This document shows positions 9,008 to 17,629 of a stretch of DNA of 64,000 nucleotides, one piece after another. The notes under the pieces were generated by a model. It was not told the origin of the DNA and did no database searches. It saw only the letters and a list, made by a program, of their open reading frames with translations. How positions within the stretch are numbered: the stretch's first letter is position 1; every line of letters begins with the position of its first letter. Source of the stretch: Lachnoclostridium sp. UBA7215. GTDB lineage: Bacteria > Bacillota > Clostridia > Lachnospirales > Lachnospiraceae. The stretch covers positions 10,657-74,656 of the forward strand of contig DKUB01000098.1 of assembly GCA_002490465.1 (NCBI GenBank), written 5' to 3'. The position numbers and the translations under genes are program-made.

Positions 9008-9357
9008 AACCCATGCGGTTTTTTCCGCCCCTCTGAATCTACAGTGACAAATACTGCACTTCCTGTAAAATACTGTTCCTTTGTGAGAAAATCTCTCCCC
9101 TCACATTTTATTTCTACGCTTGTAGTACCATATTTCCCCGGCTCATACTGTATTTCCAGAATCACTCCGGCCACTATTGGCTTTACGACGCGTATTTCCC
9201 GAATTGCTGCAAGCACAACACAATCGGTACGTCCCAGAATCCCGGTTATCCCTATCATGGAGGCCTCTGTGACCCACTCTGAAATGTAACCTGCATAAAG
9301 CGTCTGATGATGATTCAAAAATTCCGGTCTGACAAACCGCCTTGTTGCTATCTGCAT
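8989..9357 (-). CDS. Hotdog-fold acyl-CoA thioesterase family protein
   Basis: The 122-residue protein has the hotdog acyl-CoA thioesterase pattern: an N-terminal RRFVRPEFLNHHQTLYAGYISEWVTEASMI segment with the catalytic-type Asn/His-rich loop and substrate helix, then a beta-rich half (residues 50-115). Such enzymes (YciA/FcbC-like) hydrolyse acyl-CoAs; the substrate cannot be read from sequence. GAGGAGG lies before the ATG. It has its own promoter and ends inside the shared terminator. Confidence 0.75.
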   Translation of the reverse strand: MQIATRRFVRPEFLNHHQTLYAGYISEWVTEASMIGITGILGRTDCVVLAAIREIRVVKPIVAGVILEIQYEPGKYGTTSVEIKCEGRDFLTKEQYFTGSAVFVTVDSEGRKKPHGLKNAVM

Positions 9358-9395
9358 GCTGTTTATCCTCCTCTTCTCTCTGTAAATTCCCGCTC

Positions 9396-9425
9396 ATTAT
9401 AGCACAGGAGACAAAGAAAGAGCAA
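9396..9425 (-). promoter_or_regulatory. Promoter of the thioesterase gene
   Basis: TTGCTC (9420-9425) and TATAAT (9396-9401) with an 18-base spacer lie about 40 bases before the thioesterase start, in the short gap after the surface lipoprotein gene. Confidence 0.65.
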
Positions 9426-9437
9426 CTGCAGTCTTAA

Positions 9438-11624
9438 CTATATCCTTCGTTTCTTTGACCATTTACCATAGATTCTTTTTCCCTTTTTCTTTTTCCAGAC
9501 TCTTGCCTGCAAATAATATTTTTTATTCTTTATTAATTTGCGGATATAAATTGTGCGTTTGTTTGAGCGCTTTTTCTTTGCATGCTTCATATTCTTTTGG
9601 TCTGCATAGCGCACTTCATATTTGGCCTTTTTTACTTTTTTTAACACAATTTTTACACTTTTCCCGTTTCTCTTTATGGACATAATCCGCGAATTCTTTT
9701 TTAATGCTGCTCCCTTCGGCGTCTTTATACCGGAAATTTTCGTAATCAGTTTTTTTACGACAACCGGTTCCTCAATTTCGTTTGGTTTTTCTGTTGGCGC
9801 AGGCTGAATAGTACTATCCCCTGGAACTGTACTGCTGTCATCCGGCTGTTCTGTCGCGACAGGCTGCGTGCTGACCGTCGGTTCCGGTGTTGGTTCCAGG
9901 GCCGGTTCCCGTGTCGGTTCCAGCTTTTCATCCGTTCCTGTTCCTTCCGTTGGGAGAGGAGATACATCCGCCGTACTCTCCGGTGTCTGGGAAGGCAATG
10001 CACTTGCTGTCGGTATAACGGTCGGCAAAATTGTTGGCACAGCTGTTTGTTCCGGTGTTATTTGCGGCTTTTCGCTGGCAGGGGGCAAAGTCGGTGCAAT
10101 CGGTGTAACAGTTGGAATGGATGTCGCTGTTGGTTTTGGCGCCTCTGTCGGAAGTACTTTTTCCGTTGGCTTTGGAGCTTCCGTTGGCTTTGGAATGACA
10201 GAGAGGGCAACTGTCTTTTTAACTGTCTTTGTCCGGGCATCATAACCCACTACATTTGTCCAATCATAATTTTCTGTATCAAATGGGGCAAATACAAGAA
10301 CTGCACCCTGGTACTCTAACGGCGGAATCTGAGTATCATCTTCCCACAAAAATGTACCATATTCATTAGAATTGAAAGCCAGAGCTGCCTCAAATAAATG
10401 CTGCCCCTCGTTGATCGCCGATACCGTTGGCCATGAAACAACTGTCATTTTCTTTTGAGCAGTCTGTACGGATACCAACGTCTCTATACTTTTATAATTT
10501 TTTGTATCTGCCGGAGTGAATACAGCCGGATAAGTATGCTCTCCACATACCAGAGGGTCGTTTGGCTTTTTCCATGCCCAGCTTCCCGAAATAATTTCTC
10601 CAGTCAATGAATCCACACAGTTTCCCTGTTGTAATGAAATATCCTTTAACATCTGCCCATACTGCCCTTTGCTCGTATAGGGAATGGCTGCTATTTTCGG
10701 TGTTGCCGTAACTACTTTTACTTTCAGGCTGAGAGATAATGAATTGTAATTTTTGCTGTCATTTGGCACAAATGATGCTTTCAACTGTCTCTCCCCCAGC
10801 CCCTCAAGGACTGTCGCTCCGTCTGAAAACTGAAGAGTTCCTGCTACCATCTCACCGGTATTCGGATTTGTAAATGAATATTTGGGACGGAGCGTGCTGA
10901 TAGCCTGTCCCTGCTCTACTTCCGGAATTGTATATTGAGTCAGTGCAGGGTCTGCCTTGTCCACACGAATCTGCACGGTATTATTAAAATCATGCGGAGT
11001 AAATATTGTTTTATTGTAGTCATAATATACAGAAACTGTATGGATACCGGCTTCAAATACCGTAGTCAAATCCCGGTAACGCCATCCTCCTTCTTTATAT
11101 ACACGATTACCAACTAATAAATCATTGATTGTGTCATTTGGCAGTTTCTGCCCATATGTGAGAACTGCTGCAATATCTGAGGTCTTTTCTAATGTCCCCA
11201 TATTGACGACCTGCCGCACAATGACACCTCTGCCTTTCTGTTCAAATTCCCCCGTTACATGAAAAACATTACAGGTTGAATTTTTCAAATCCAGGGTTCC
11301 GGAAACTTCAAAGCTCCCTCCTCCCTGCATTCCGGCCCCCTCAAGGGTCATTGTCATGTTTTCCGGTATAACAATTTTCGTGTGAGCATGGAAGGTACGG
11401 ACTGTTTTCGTTGTCCACGCAACGGTGGTATTCAGTATAATTTTGCCGCCTCCCTCTTTTTCCATAATATCCAATGCCTCATCTGCCGTATTTACATAGG
11501 ACGTCCCTTTTTTTGTCTCGCATGTCAGATTTGCCGTCGCCGCTTTTCCTTCCTTAGTCGGCAGGCATCCAGCCAGCAGGCTTACAATAAGCAAAAAAGA
11601 CAGTATTTTAAATCGTTTCCCCAT
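9438..11624 (-). CDS. Surface lipoprotein with MBG-like repeats, Pro/Thr-rich stalk and basic C-terminus
   Basis: The product (728 residues) has a lipoprotein signal with lipobox LLAGC, Cys20 being the likely lipidated residue. Residues about 25-200 look beta-helical/sheet rich, including GGGKIILN and MTLEGAGMQGGGSFEVSG. About 210-470 hold three related Ig-like segments ending in FVPNDSKNYNS, FTPADTKNYKS and FAPFDTENYDW, the MBG pattern. About 475-625 is a P/T/E-rich linker with many PTE and PKPT units, and the last 100 residues are very basic (KKVKKAKYEVRYADQK), resembling a fibronectin-III-like C-terminal module. The role is probably cell-surface adhesion or wall association; no catalytic motif is seen. 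GGGAGG precedes the ATG. Confidence 0.7.
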   Translation of the reverse strand: MGKRFKILSFLLIVSLLAGCLPTKEGKAATANLTCETKKGTSYVNTADEALDIMEKEGGGKIILNTTVAWTTKTVRTFHAHTKIVIPENMTMTLEGAGMQGGGSFEVSGTLDLKNSTCNVFHVTGEFEQKGRGVIVRQVVNMGTLEKTSDIAAVLTYGQKLPNDTINDLLVGNRVYKEGGWRYRDLTTVFEAGIHTVSVYYDYNKTIFTPHDFNNTVQIRVDKADPALTQYTIPEVEQGQAISTLRPKYSFTNPNTGEMVAGTLQFSDGATVLEGLGERQLKASFVPNDSKNYNSLSLSLKVKVVTATPKIAAIPYTSKGQYGQMLKDISLQQGNCVDSLTGEIISGSWAWKKPNDPLVCGEHTYPAVFTPADTKNYKSIETLVSVQTAQKKMTVVSWPTVSAINEGQHLFEAALAFNSNEYGTFLWEDDTQIPPLEYQGAVLVFAPFDTENYDWTNVVGYDARTKTVKKTVALSVIPKPTEAPKPTEKVLPTEAPKPTATSIPTVTPIAPTLPPASEKPQITPEQTAVPTILPTVIPTASALPSQTPESTADVSPLPTEGTGTDEKLEPTREPALEPTPEPTVSTQPVATEQPDDSSTVPGDSTIQPAPTEKPNEIEEPVVVKKLITKISGIKTPKGAALKKNSRIMSIKRNGKSVKIVLKKVKKAKYEVRYADQKNMKHAKKKRSNKRTIYIRKLIKNKKYYLQARVWKKKKGKRIYGKWSKKRRI

Positions 11625-11768
11625 ATTTTGTTCCTCCCTTAAAAATGTGATGGTTTAGAAATAATCATTGAATTGTTTGAAAAAAACTGATAAAAGAACA
11701 TAAAAGATGATATTGCATCCGCTGCGCATACGAGACGCAATATACTTTACTTACCTCCTAGAAGGAAT
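11625..11768 (-). promoter_or_regulatory. Structured 5' leader of the surface lipoprotein gene
   Basis: About 140 bases lie between the promoter and the gene. Near the 5' end is a perfect AGGAGG (about 11756-11761) with no ATG at normal spacing, then a hairpin with arms TATTGCGTC and GATGCAATA (about 11711-11742). A weak short frame (ATG in the hairpin loop, 24 codons) or a TTG-started 33-codon frame could form a leader peptide. No known riboswitch was recognised. Confidence 0.4.
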
Positions 11769-11771
11769 TTT

Positions 11772-11800
11772 ATTATAACACATGTTATTTGCCTTGTCAA
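11772..11800 (-). promoter_or_regulatory. Full-consensus sigma-A promoter of the surface lipoprotein gene
   Basis: TTGACA (11795-11800), a 17-base spacer and TATAAT (11772-11777) match the sigma-A consensus at all twelve positions. It faces the lipoprotein gene. Confidence 0.88.
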
Positions 11801-11831
11801 CTTTTTCTTTTCACAGGAAAATATTTACTTT

Positions 11832-11863
11832 GAAAAAAACAGCCCGGCATTTCTATGCCGGGC
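11832..11863 (-). terminator. Terminator of the NlpC/P60 gene, overlapping its stop codon
   Basis: Arms GCCCGGCAT (11842-11850) and ATGCCGGGC (11855-11863) form a GC-rich stem with a 4-base loop, followed on the minus strand by a run of T. The TAG stop (11853-11855) is in the loop. Confidence 0.92.
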
Positions 11864-13166
11864 GGACAATAACAGGAACATCTGATTTTTCAAAGATTCC
11901 CCGATCCCTGATAACAACATTATTATAAGTAGAACTGCTCTCCATTGTCTTTCCATTGCCTATGTACATAGCAATATGATAAATCCGTTTATAGCGCCCA
12001 TTTCTACTCGCCTTTTTCCCACCAAAACAAATTAAATCGCCTGGCCGGAGCTTTTCAGGTTTATAGGTTTTCCCGGACGGCTTCACTCTTTTTTTCTTCA
12101 GCACGTAATAATGCCCAATGTCTGCTGCCACAGGAGCCCATGAAACTTTTCGCACCAGATATTTTCCAGCAGCGCGGTAACAGCGGTATACAAAAGACGA
12201 ACAGTCAAAATATACTTTATTCATCCGCCTTGCCTGACTGTATCGGCACTTCCCGAGTTTACTGTATCCCCAGCGCATTGCCTTTACCGCACATTTTGTG
12301 CCGACAGCAAGATGATAGGCGAGTGTCTTTCCATCAACATGGCATAAAACAAGGGTACTCCCTAATGTTTTTGTCCGACCGCGACCTGACTGATTAACTG
12401 ATGCTGCCTTTTCGTTCAGGCATGACCAGTGCGGTTTACTCTTTTTATTTATTCCCTTTAAAACAACCTGAAAGCTCTTATTTTTTTGATAAAATCCATA
12501 ATACTGTTTAAATTCCGGATTCGTAATTGTTATTTTGCATGTTAATGTAACACCGTCCGCTACTACTGTTATGGTAGCGGTTCCTGTCTTTTTTCCGGCT
12601 TTTATTTTTATATTTCCCTCCTCATCGGAAACATAAGAAACTATTTTTTTATTGGATGTGGAAAATGTTACCGGACTGCCGGAACTGTCCTTTACCTCAA
12701 TTACCCCATAACAGCCAGATGCAAGATTTTGCGATTCAGATTTAAAATGTGGGTTTACAATGCGCAATAGTATTTCAAACACATACTCTTTTTCTTCCTC
12801 ATCTGTAACTGTTACATTTAGAATTGCTGTCCCTGCAGCTACTGCCGTTACCCTGCCGTCTTTATCCACCGTTGCAATATAAGGATTTTGCGATTCCCAC
12901 TGACAGGAAAGCCCCTCAAATTCCTTTACCGTAAGCAGAACAGGATCACTGCCAAGTACAACGGGCGGAAATGACTGCTCATCAAAGCGCAGTTCGGAAA
13001 GGGGTATCTCTCCTTCTGCCGGTACCTCTGTCTGCACTGGCTCCGGTGAAGCAGCCACATCCACACCGGAATCATTATCTGCTGCACGGGCAACTGTCTG
13101 GGGAACACAGAAAAAGGCAGCCAGAGTAATTAAACAGAGCAGGCTTATCTTTTGCAGTATTTTCAT
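11853..13166 (-). CDS. Secreted NlpC/P60 peptidoglycan hydrolase with Big_2-like domains
   Basis: The 437-residue protein has a signal peptide (residues 1-29, cleavage near ARA-A), two bacterial Ig-like (Big_2) domains at about 55-140 and 145-220 (pattern ATVDKDGRVTAVAAGTAILN and a second ITVVADGVTLTC), a linker, and a C-terminal NlpC/P60 domain with Cys322 in DCSSFVYRC and His397 in YHIAMYIGNG. It probably cuts peptide stems of peptidoglycan outside the cell. Its ATG overlaps the serS stop by 4 bases (ATGA), so it is translationally coupled to seryl-tRNA synthetase. Confidence 0.85.
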   Translation of the reverse strand: MKILQKISLLCLITLAAFFCVPQTVARAADNDSGVDVAASPEPVQTEVPAEGEIPLSELRFDEQSFPPVVLGSDPVLLTVKEFEGLSCQWESQNPYIATVDKDGRVTAVAAGTAILNVTVTDEEEKEYVFEILLRIVNPHFKSESQNLASGCYGVIEVKDSSGSPVTFSTSNKKIVSYVSDEEGNIKIKAGKKTGTATITVVADGVTLTCKITITNPEFKQYYGFYQKNKSFQVVLKGINKKSKPHWSCLNEKAASVNQSGRGRTKTLGSTLVLCHVDGKTLAYHLAVGTKCAVKAMRWGYSKLGKCRYSQARRMNKVYFDCSSFVYRCYRAAGKYLVRKVSWAPVAADIGHYYVLKKKRVKPSGKTYKPEKLRPGDLICFGGKKASRNGRYKRIYHIAMYIGNGKTMESSSTYNNVVIRDRGIFEKSDVPVIVRPA

Positions 13167-14443
13167 TTTTCCAGTTTTTCCTTTCCGCCCATATATGGCT
13201 GTAGCGCTTTTGGAATATTGACAGAACCATCTTCATTGAGATTGTTCTCAAGAAATGCAATCAACATGCGCGGCGGCGCCACCACGGTATTGTTTAACGT
13301 ATGGGCAAAATATTTCCCATCTTTTCCGACAATTCGGATTTTCAGCCGTCTTGCCTGTGCATCTCCGAGGTTGGAACAGCTTCCGACCTCAAAGTATTTT
13401 TTCTGCCTTGGCGACCACGCCTCAACATCAATAGATTTCACCTTCAAGTCAGCCAGATCTCCAGAGCAGCACTCTAACGTCCGCACCGGAATATCCAGCG
13501 AGCGGAATAAATCCACGGTATTCTGCCACAGCTTATCAAACCATACCATACTCTCTTCCGGTTTACAGACTACTATCATTTCCTGCTTTTCAAACTGATG
13601 AATGCGGTATACCCCACGCTCCTCAAGTCCATGTGCCCCCTTTTCTTTTCGGAAACAGGGAGAATAACTCGTCAACGTCTGCGGCAGCTCCTCTTCCGGG
13701 AGTATCTTGTCCATAAATTTCCCTATCATGGAATGCTCACTCGTTCCGATTAAGTACAAATCCTCTCCCTCTATTTTGTACATCATCGCATCCATTTCCT
13801 CAAATGACATAACTCCTGTTACGACATGGGAACGAATCATAAAGGGCGGCACGCAATAAGTAAATCCACGGTCTATCATAAAATCTCTGGCATAAGCAAT
13901 TACAGCTGAATGCAGTCTGGCAATATCTCCCATGAAATAATAAAAGCCGTTTCCAGCCACATCTCTGGCAGCGTCCAAATCAATCCCGTTAAAACTTTCC
14001 ATAATCTCTGTGTGGTAAGGAATCTCAAATTCCGGAACAACCGGCTCTCCAAATTTCTCTATTTCTACGTTTTCACTGTCATCTTTACCTATTGGTACAC
14101 TTGAATCAATTATATTGGGGATGACCATCATCCGTTCCTGGATTTTCAGGGCAAGCTCGCGCTCCTTGTCCTCAAGTGCCGACAGCTCGTCCGCACATTT
14201 TGCAATTTCAGCTTTCAAAGCTTCTGCCTCATCTTTTTTTCCCTGTCCCATCAAAGCTCCTATCTGCTTTGAGTTCTTTTTACGAAATGCCCGCAAGTCA
14301 TCGGCTCTCTGCTGTGTTTCTCTCCTCTCCCTGTCCAGGGATATTACCTCATCCACCAGAGGAAGTTTTTTCTCCTGGAATTTATTTCTGATGTTTTCTT
14401 TTACAATATCCGGATTTTCCCGCAAAAATTTGATATCTAACAT
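13163..14443 (-). CDS. serS: Seryl-tRNA synthetase
   Basis: SerS charges tRNA-Ser. The 426-residue product has the long N-terminal coiled-coil arm that holds the tRNA variable arm (residues 1-110: MLDIKFLRENPD, then charged helices) and the class II catalytic core with FMIRSHVVTGVMSFEEMDAM, TSEHSMIGKF, SPCFRKEKGAHG (motif 2) and a C-terminal motif 3 containing ARRLKIR. The ATG at 14443 has TGAGGA upstream; a TTG at 14464 is less likely. It is the first gene of a two-gene unit with the NlpC/P60 hydrolase. No T-box leader is visible. Confidence 0.95.
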   Translation of the reverse strand: MLDIKFLRENPDIVKENIRNKFQEKKLPLVDEVISLDRERRETQQRADDLRAFRKKNSKQIGALMGQGKKDEAEALKAEIAKCADELSALEDKERELALKIQERMMVIPNIIDSSVPIGKDDSENVEIEKFGEPVVPEFEIPYHTEIMESFNGIDLDAARDVAGNGFYYFMGDIARLHSAVIAYARDFMIDRGFTYCVPPFMIRSHVVTGVMSFEEMDAMMYKIEGEDLYLIGTSEHSMIGKFMDKILPEEELPQTLTSYSPCFRKEKGAHGLEERGVYRIHQFEKQEMIVVCKPEESMVWFDKLWQNTVDLFRSLDIPVRTLECCSGDLADLKVKSIDVEAWSPRQKKYFEVGSCSNLGDAQARRLKIRIVGKDGKYFAHTLNNTVVAPPRMLIAFLENNLNEDGSVNIPKALQPYMGGKEKLEK

Positions 14444-14499
14444 TTTTTCCTCATTTCTGCACAATTGTAAACCGCGTGCAACGTTTTTTTGTATTTGTT

Positions 14500-14528
14500 A
14501 GTATACAACACTTTGAAAATCCTTGCAA
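14500..14528 (-). promoter_or_regulatory. Promoter of serS
   Basis: TTGCAA (14523-14528) and TATACT (14500-14505) with 17 bases between them lie about 57 bases before the serS start. Confidence 0.65.
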
Positions 14529-14554
14529 GCGCATAGGGGATAAAGTTGGGATTC

Positions 14555-14583
14555 TTGTATTTGACGCCCAATTCTGCTATAAT
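14555..14583 (+). promoter_or_regulatory. Promoter of the AGCS symporter gene
   Basis: TTGTAT (14555-14560) and TATAAT (14578-14583) with a 17-base spacer, about 45 bases before the start. Confidence 0.6.
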
Positions 14584-14628
14584 ATTACAGATTGAATTTA
14601 CGAATCAGCGAAAGGACGAGATTACATA

Positions 14629-16296
14629 ATGGAAGTTATAAGAGATATTCTATCAGCAGTAGACAGTTTCGTGTGGGGACCGGTCATGTTAATCCTGCTT
14701 GTGGGAACCGGTATTTTCCTCACAATTCGGACCCGCTTTTTAGGATGGAGAAACCTTGGTTATGCCTTAAAAAGCGGCCTTGGAAAAGAAGCCCGAACAA
14801 AAAGTAAAGGAGAGGGGGATATCTCACCATTCTCGGCGCTGACAACAGCGCTTGCCGCAACCATCGGAACCGGAAATATTGTCGGAGTGGCCACAGCTAT
14901 GGTATCCGGCGGACCGGGCGCCCTGGTATGGATGTGGCTGTCCGCTTTCTTTGGCCTGACCTCCAAATTCAGTGAGTGCATGCTTGCCATTAAATACCGT
15001 GAAGTAAATGAGGCGGGTGAGATGTCCGGCGGACCTATGTACACAATGAAAAAGGCTTTTAAAAACAAGAAACTGGGCTCTGTACTCGGATGGCTGTTTG
15101 CCCTGTTTGCCGTAATTGCCTCTTTTGGCATCGGCAATCTGACACAGGCAAATTCCATTTCCTCTGCTATGAATTCCACCTTCCACGTTCCGCTGCCAAT
15201 AATGGGAATTATTATTACAGCGCTTGCTCTGGTTATCATCGTTGGCGGAATTAAGAGTATTTCTAAAGTCTCACAGGTCGTCGTTCCTCTGATGGCCGTT
15301 TTCTATATCGCAGCCGGCCTCATCGTAATCCTTATTAACTACCGAAATCTGCCAGATGGAATTGCTATGATTTTTAAGATGGCATTCAGCTCATCCGCTA
15401 TTGGCGGCGGGCTGTGCGGAAGCATTACTGCAGCTATGATGAACGCTATGCGCTATGGGGTTGCCAGAGGTGTATTCTCTAATGAAGCCGGTATGGGGTC
15501 GGCCGCCATTACAGCTGCGGCAGCCACTACAGACAACCCGGTACGTCAGGGATATATTAATATGACGGGAACGTTTTGGGATACCATTGTAGTGTGCACA
15601 ATTACCGGTCTTTGCATCGCCAGTTCCGGCGTGCTTGGCACGGTCAGTCCGGATGCCGCCGTTACAGGAACATATGCATTATCCGAAAATGTCTGTACTC
15701 TTTCCAATACTTCATCCGGCAAGGAAACAACCTATCTTATCAATAATTCAGATCCTACTGCTTTCGTCCTGACAGAACAGGGCGGAAAAAAAGAGGATAC
15801 CCTGACACTGACTCCTCTCTCCGGTGCATCCACTACCGAACTAAACGGTACTTATCAGGATACCGATTTAAATGAATATAGCTTTTCAGCAGCAAACAAT
15901 ACCTATGAATACCATGAATTATTGACCGGCTCTGCCTTAACGATAGCCGTTTTCAGCGGTGCACTCGGAAGTGCCGGCGGATGGCTTGTCTGCATCGGCA
16001 TTACACTGTTTGCCTTTTCTACTATTCTTGGATGGGAATATCACGGAGAAAAAGCTTTTGAATATCTTTTGAAAACTCATAAATATAATATGGTCTACCG
16101 CATTTTCTTTTCCCTTATTGCCTACATCGGTGCTACCACTTCTCTGCAGATTGTGTGGGATTTTTCCGATATTGCCAATGCCCTTATGGCAATTCCGAAC
16201 TTAATCTGCCTCCTGGCTCTCAGTGGAGTTATCGCAAAAGATATGCAGGATTTCCAGAAAATTATAAAACAGGAAAAAGCAAAACCATTACAATAA
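14629..16296 (+). CDS. Sodium:alanine/glycine symporter (AGCS family)
   Basis: A multi-spanning membrane protein of 555 residues. Family motifs are GTGNIVGVATAMVSGGPGALVWMWLSAFFG and, later, FSNEAGMGSAAI and GWEYHGEKAFEY. AGCS proteins import alanine or glycine with sodium. Most members are about 450-490 residues; here an 80-residue polar stretch (about residues 345-425, rich in Thr/Ser/Asn) is inserted between two membrane segments and probably lies outside. It ends 9 bases inside the convergent M18 gene. Confidence 0.88.
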   Translation: MEVIRDILSAVDSFVWGPVMLILLVGTGIFLTIRTRFLGWRNLGYALKSGLGKEARTKSKGEGDISPFSALTTALAATIGTGNIVGVATAMVSGGPGALVWMWLSAFFGLTSKFSECMLAIKYREVNEAGEMSGGPMYTMKKAFKNKKLGSVLGWLFALFAVIASFGIGNLTQANSISSAMNSTFHVPLPIMGIIITALALVIIVGGIKSISKVSQVVVPLMAVFYIAAGLIVILINYRNLPDGIAMIFKMAFSSSAIGGGLCGSITAAMMNAMRYGVARGVFSNEAGMGSAAITAAAATTDNPVRQGYINMTGTFWDTIVVCTITGLCIASSGVLGTVSPDAAVTGTYALSENVCTLSNTSSGKETTYLINNSDPTAFVLTEQGGKKEDTLTLTPLSGASTTELNGTYQDTDLNEYSFSAANNTYEYHELLTGSALTIAVFSGALGSAGGWLVCIGITLFAFSTILGWEYHGEKAFEYLLKTHKYNMVYRIFFSLIAYIGATTSLQIVWDFSDIANALMAIPNLICLLALSGVIAKDMQDFQKIIKQEKAKPLQ

Positions 16297-17571
16297 CCAC
16301 TTTCCATCGCTCTCCTGCGCAATATTACTTTCGTAGAATGACCGAAGTGCCTCTATCATAAATTGGACATCCCGGCACCCGGCTGTCTCTACCGCACTGT
16401 GCATGGCGAGTTGCGGAAGCCCGATATCCAGCATGGGAATGCTGAGCTGATGGCTCAGCAGATTTCCCAGCGTACTTCCACCCGGTGAATCCGCACGATT
16501 GGCAAAACGCTGAACCGGAATTTTGTTCTGGTAGCAAAGTTCAGTAAAAACAGCCGCCGTAAGTCCTGTTGTCGTATATTTTTGACTTGCGTTGTATTTT
16601 ATAACAATTCCCTGGTTTAATACTACAGGAAACTCCGCATCACTTTTTGCCGGAAAATTCGGGTGGACGGCATGGGCATTATCGGCACTGATTAACAAAC
16701 TTCTGCTCCTCATACCAGCCCGCTCTTCCTCATTTGCCTTATAAGAGGCCTCTATGCGTGAAAGAATTTCAGGAAGAAAATTACCAAGGGCTCCCTGCCT
16801 TGTACCGCTTCCTACCTCTTCATTATCAAACATACACCAGATACTGACAGCCTTTTGCGGTTTTTTTGCCTCCAAAAAGCCACACAGTGTCGTATAGGCA
16901 CAGGCAAGATCATCTATGCGCGGAGCCATATAAAATTCCTGATTCACTCCAACGTAATCCGCCGGCTGCCGCACACATAAAATCAGATCTGTATCCAATA
17001 TATCATTGGGCAGGCAGGCTGCCTCCCCGGCCACCACTTTCTCTAAATCTCCCTCTTCTCCCCCATAAACCGGCTGCAAATCGATTTGCGGGTTATAATT
17101 ATACCCCTTATTTATCTCCCGGTTAAAGTGGATTGACAAATTGGGGATGACAAACAAATTCCGCTCTGCTGCCACAAGGCGGCTGACAATCCCCTCCTGC
17201 GTCCTCACAACAGCCCGTCCGGCAAAAGAGAGTGGACGGTCAAACCAGCTGGACATTATCATTCCACCGTACCCCTCTACCTCGGCCTTTGCATAATTTT
17301 TTCCCTCAGCCCTGAATTTTTTTATTCGGAAAGAGGGAGAATCACTGTGACTGGCCGCCATATGATAATATTCCGGCCTCTCTCCCGGAAGCTCAAAAGC
17401 AACTATACTGGACTGATTTCTCGTCACATAGTACTTTCCACCCGGTGATAATTTCCACAGGCTGGTTTCTTCTATTTGCTTAAATCCATAGCGATTTAAT
17501 TCCTCCGATGCCTCGAATACGGCATGGAAAGGACTGACACTCCGATTCAAATAACGAAATAGGTTTTCCAT
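16288..17571 (-). CDS. apeB: M18 family aminopeptidase
   Basis: A zinc aminopeptidase of 427 residues. Metal ligands and catalytic residues lie in AASHSDSPSFRIK (about 72-84), APRIDDLACAYT, CMFDNEEVGSGTRQGA, LISADNAHAVHPN and the final LAMHSAVETAG, all in the order of the M18 family (ApeB/LAP4). Such cytosolic enzymes cut N-terminal, often acidic or neutral, residues. GGAGGG precedes the ATG. The gene is convergent with the symporter gene and overlaps it by 9 bases. Confidence 0.88.
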   Translation of the reverse strand: MENLFRYLNRSVSPFHAVFEASEELNRYGFKQIEETSLWKLSPGGKYYVTRNQSSIVAFELPGERPEYYHMAASHSDSPSFRIKKFRAEGKNYAKAEVEGYGGMIMSSWFDRPLSFAGRAVVRTQEGIVSRLVAAERNLFVIPNLSIHFNREINKGYNYNPQIDLQPVYGGEEGDLEKVVAGEAACLPNDILDTDLILCVRQPADYVGVNQEFYMAPRIDDLACAYTTLCGFLEAKKPQKAVSIWCMFDNEEVGSGTRQGALGNFLPEILSRIEASYKANEEERAGMRSRSLLISADNAHAVHPNFPAKSDAEFPVVLNQGIVIKYNASQKYTTTGLTAAVFTELCYQNKIPVQRFANRADSPGGSTLGNLLSHQLSIPMLDIGLPQLAMHSAVETAGCRDVQFMIEALRSFYESNIAQESDGKWLL

Positions 17572-17599
17572 TATCCCTCCAAAAAATCACTCCACGATA

Positions 17600-17629
17600 A
17601 CATCATGGAGAAAGTTCACTCCATGATGT
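17600..17629 (-). terminator. Hairpin at the end of thiC
   Basis: Arms ACATCATGGAG (17600-17610) and CTCCATGATGT (17619-17629) pair perfectly with an 8-base loop holding the thiC stop region. A T6 run follows about 15 bases later on the minus strand, so termination is plausible. Confidence 0.65.

Noticed and set aside
14465..14628. T-box leader before serS (also sought before hisS and proS)
   Set aside because: No specifier loop, T-box sequence or antiterminator pattern could be seen.
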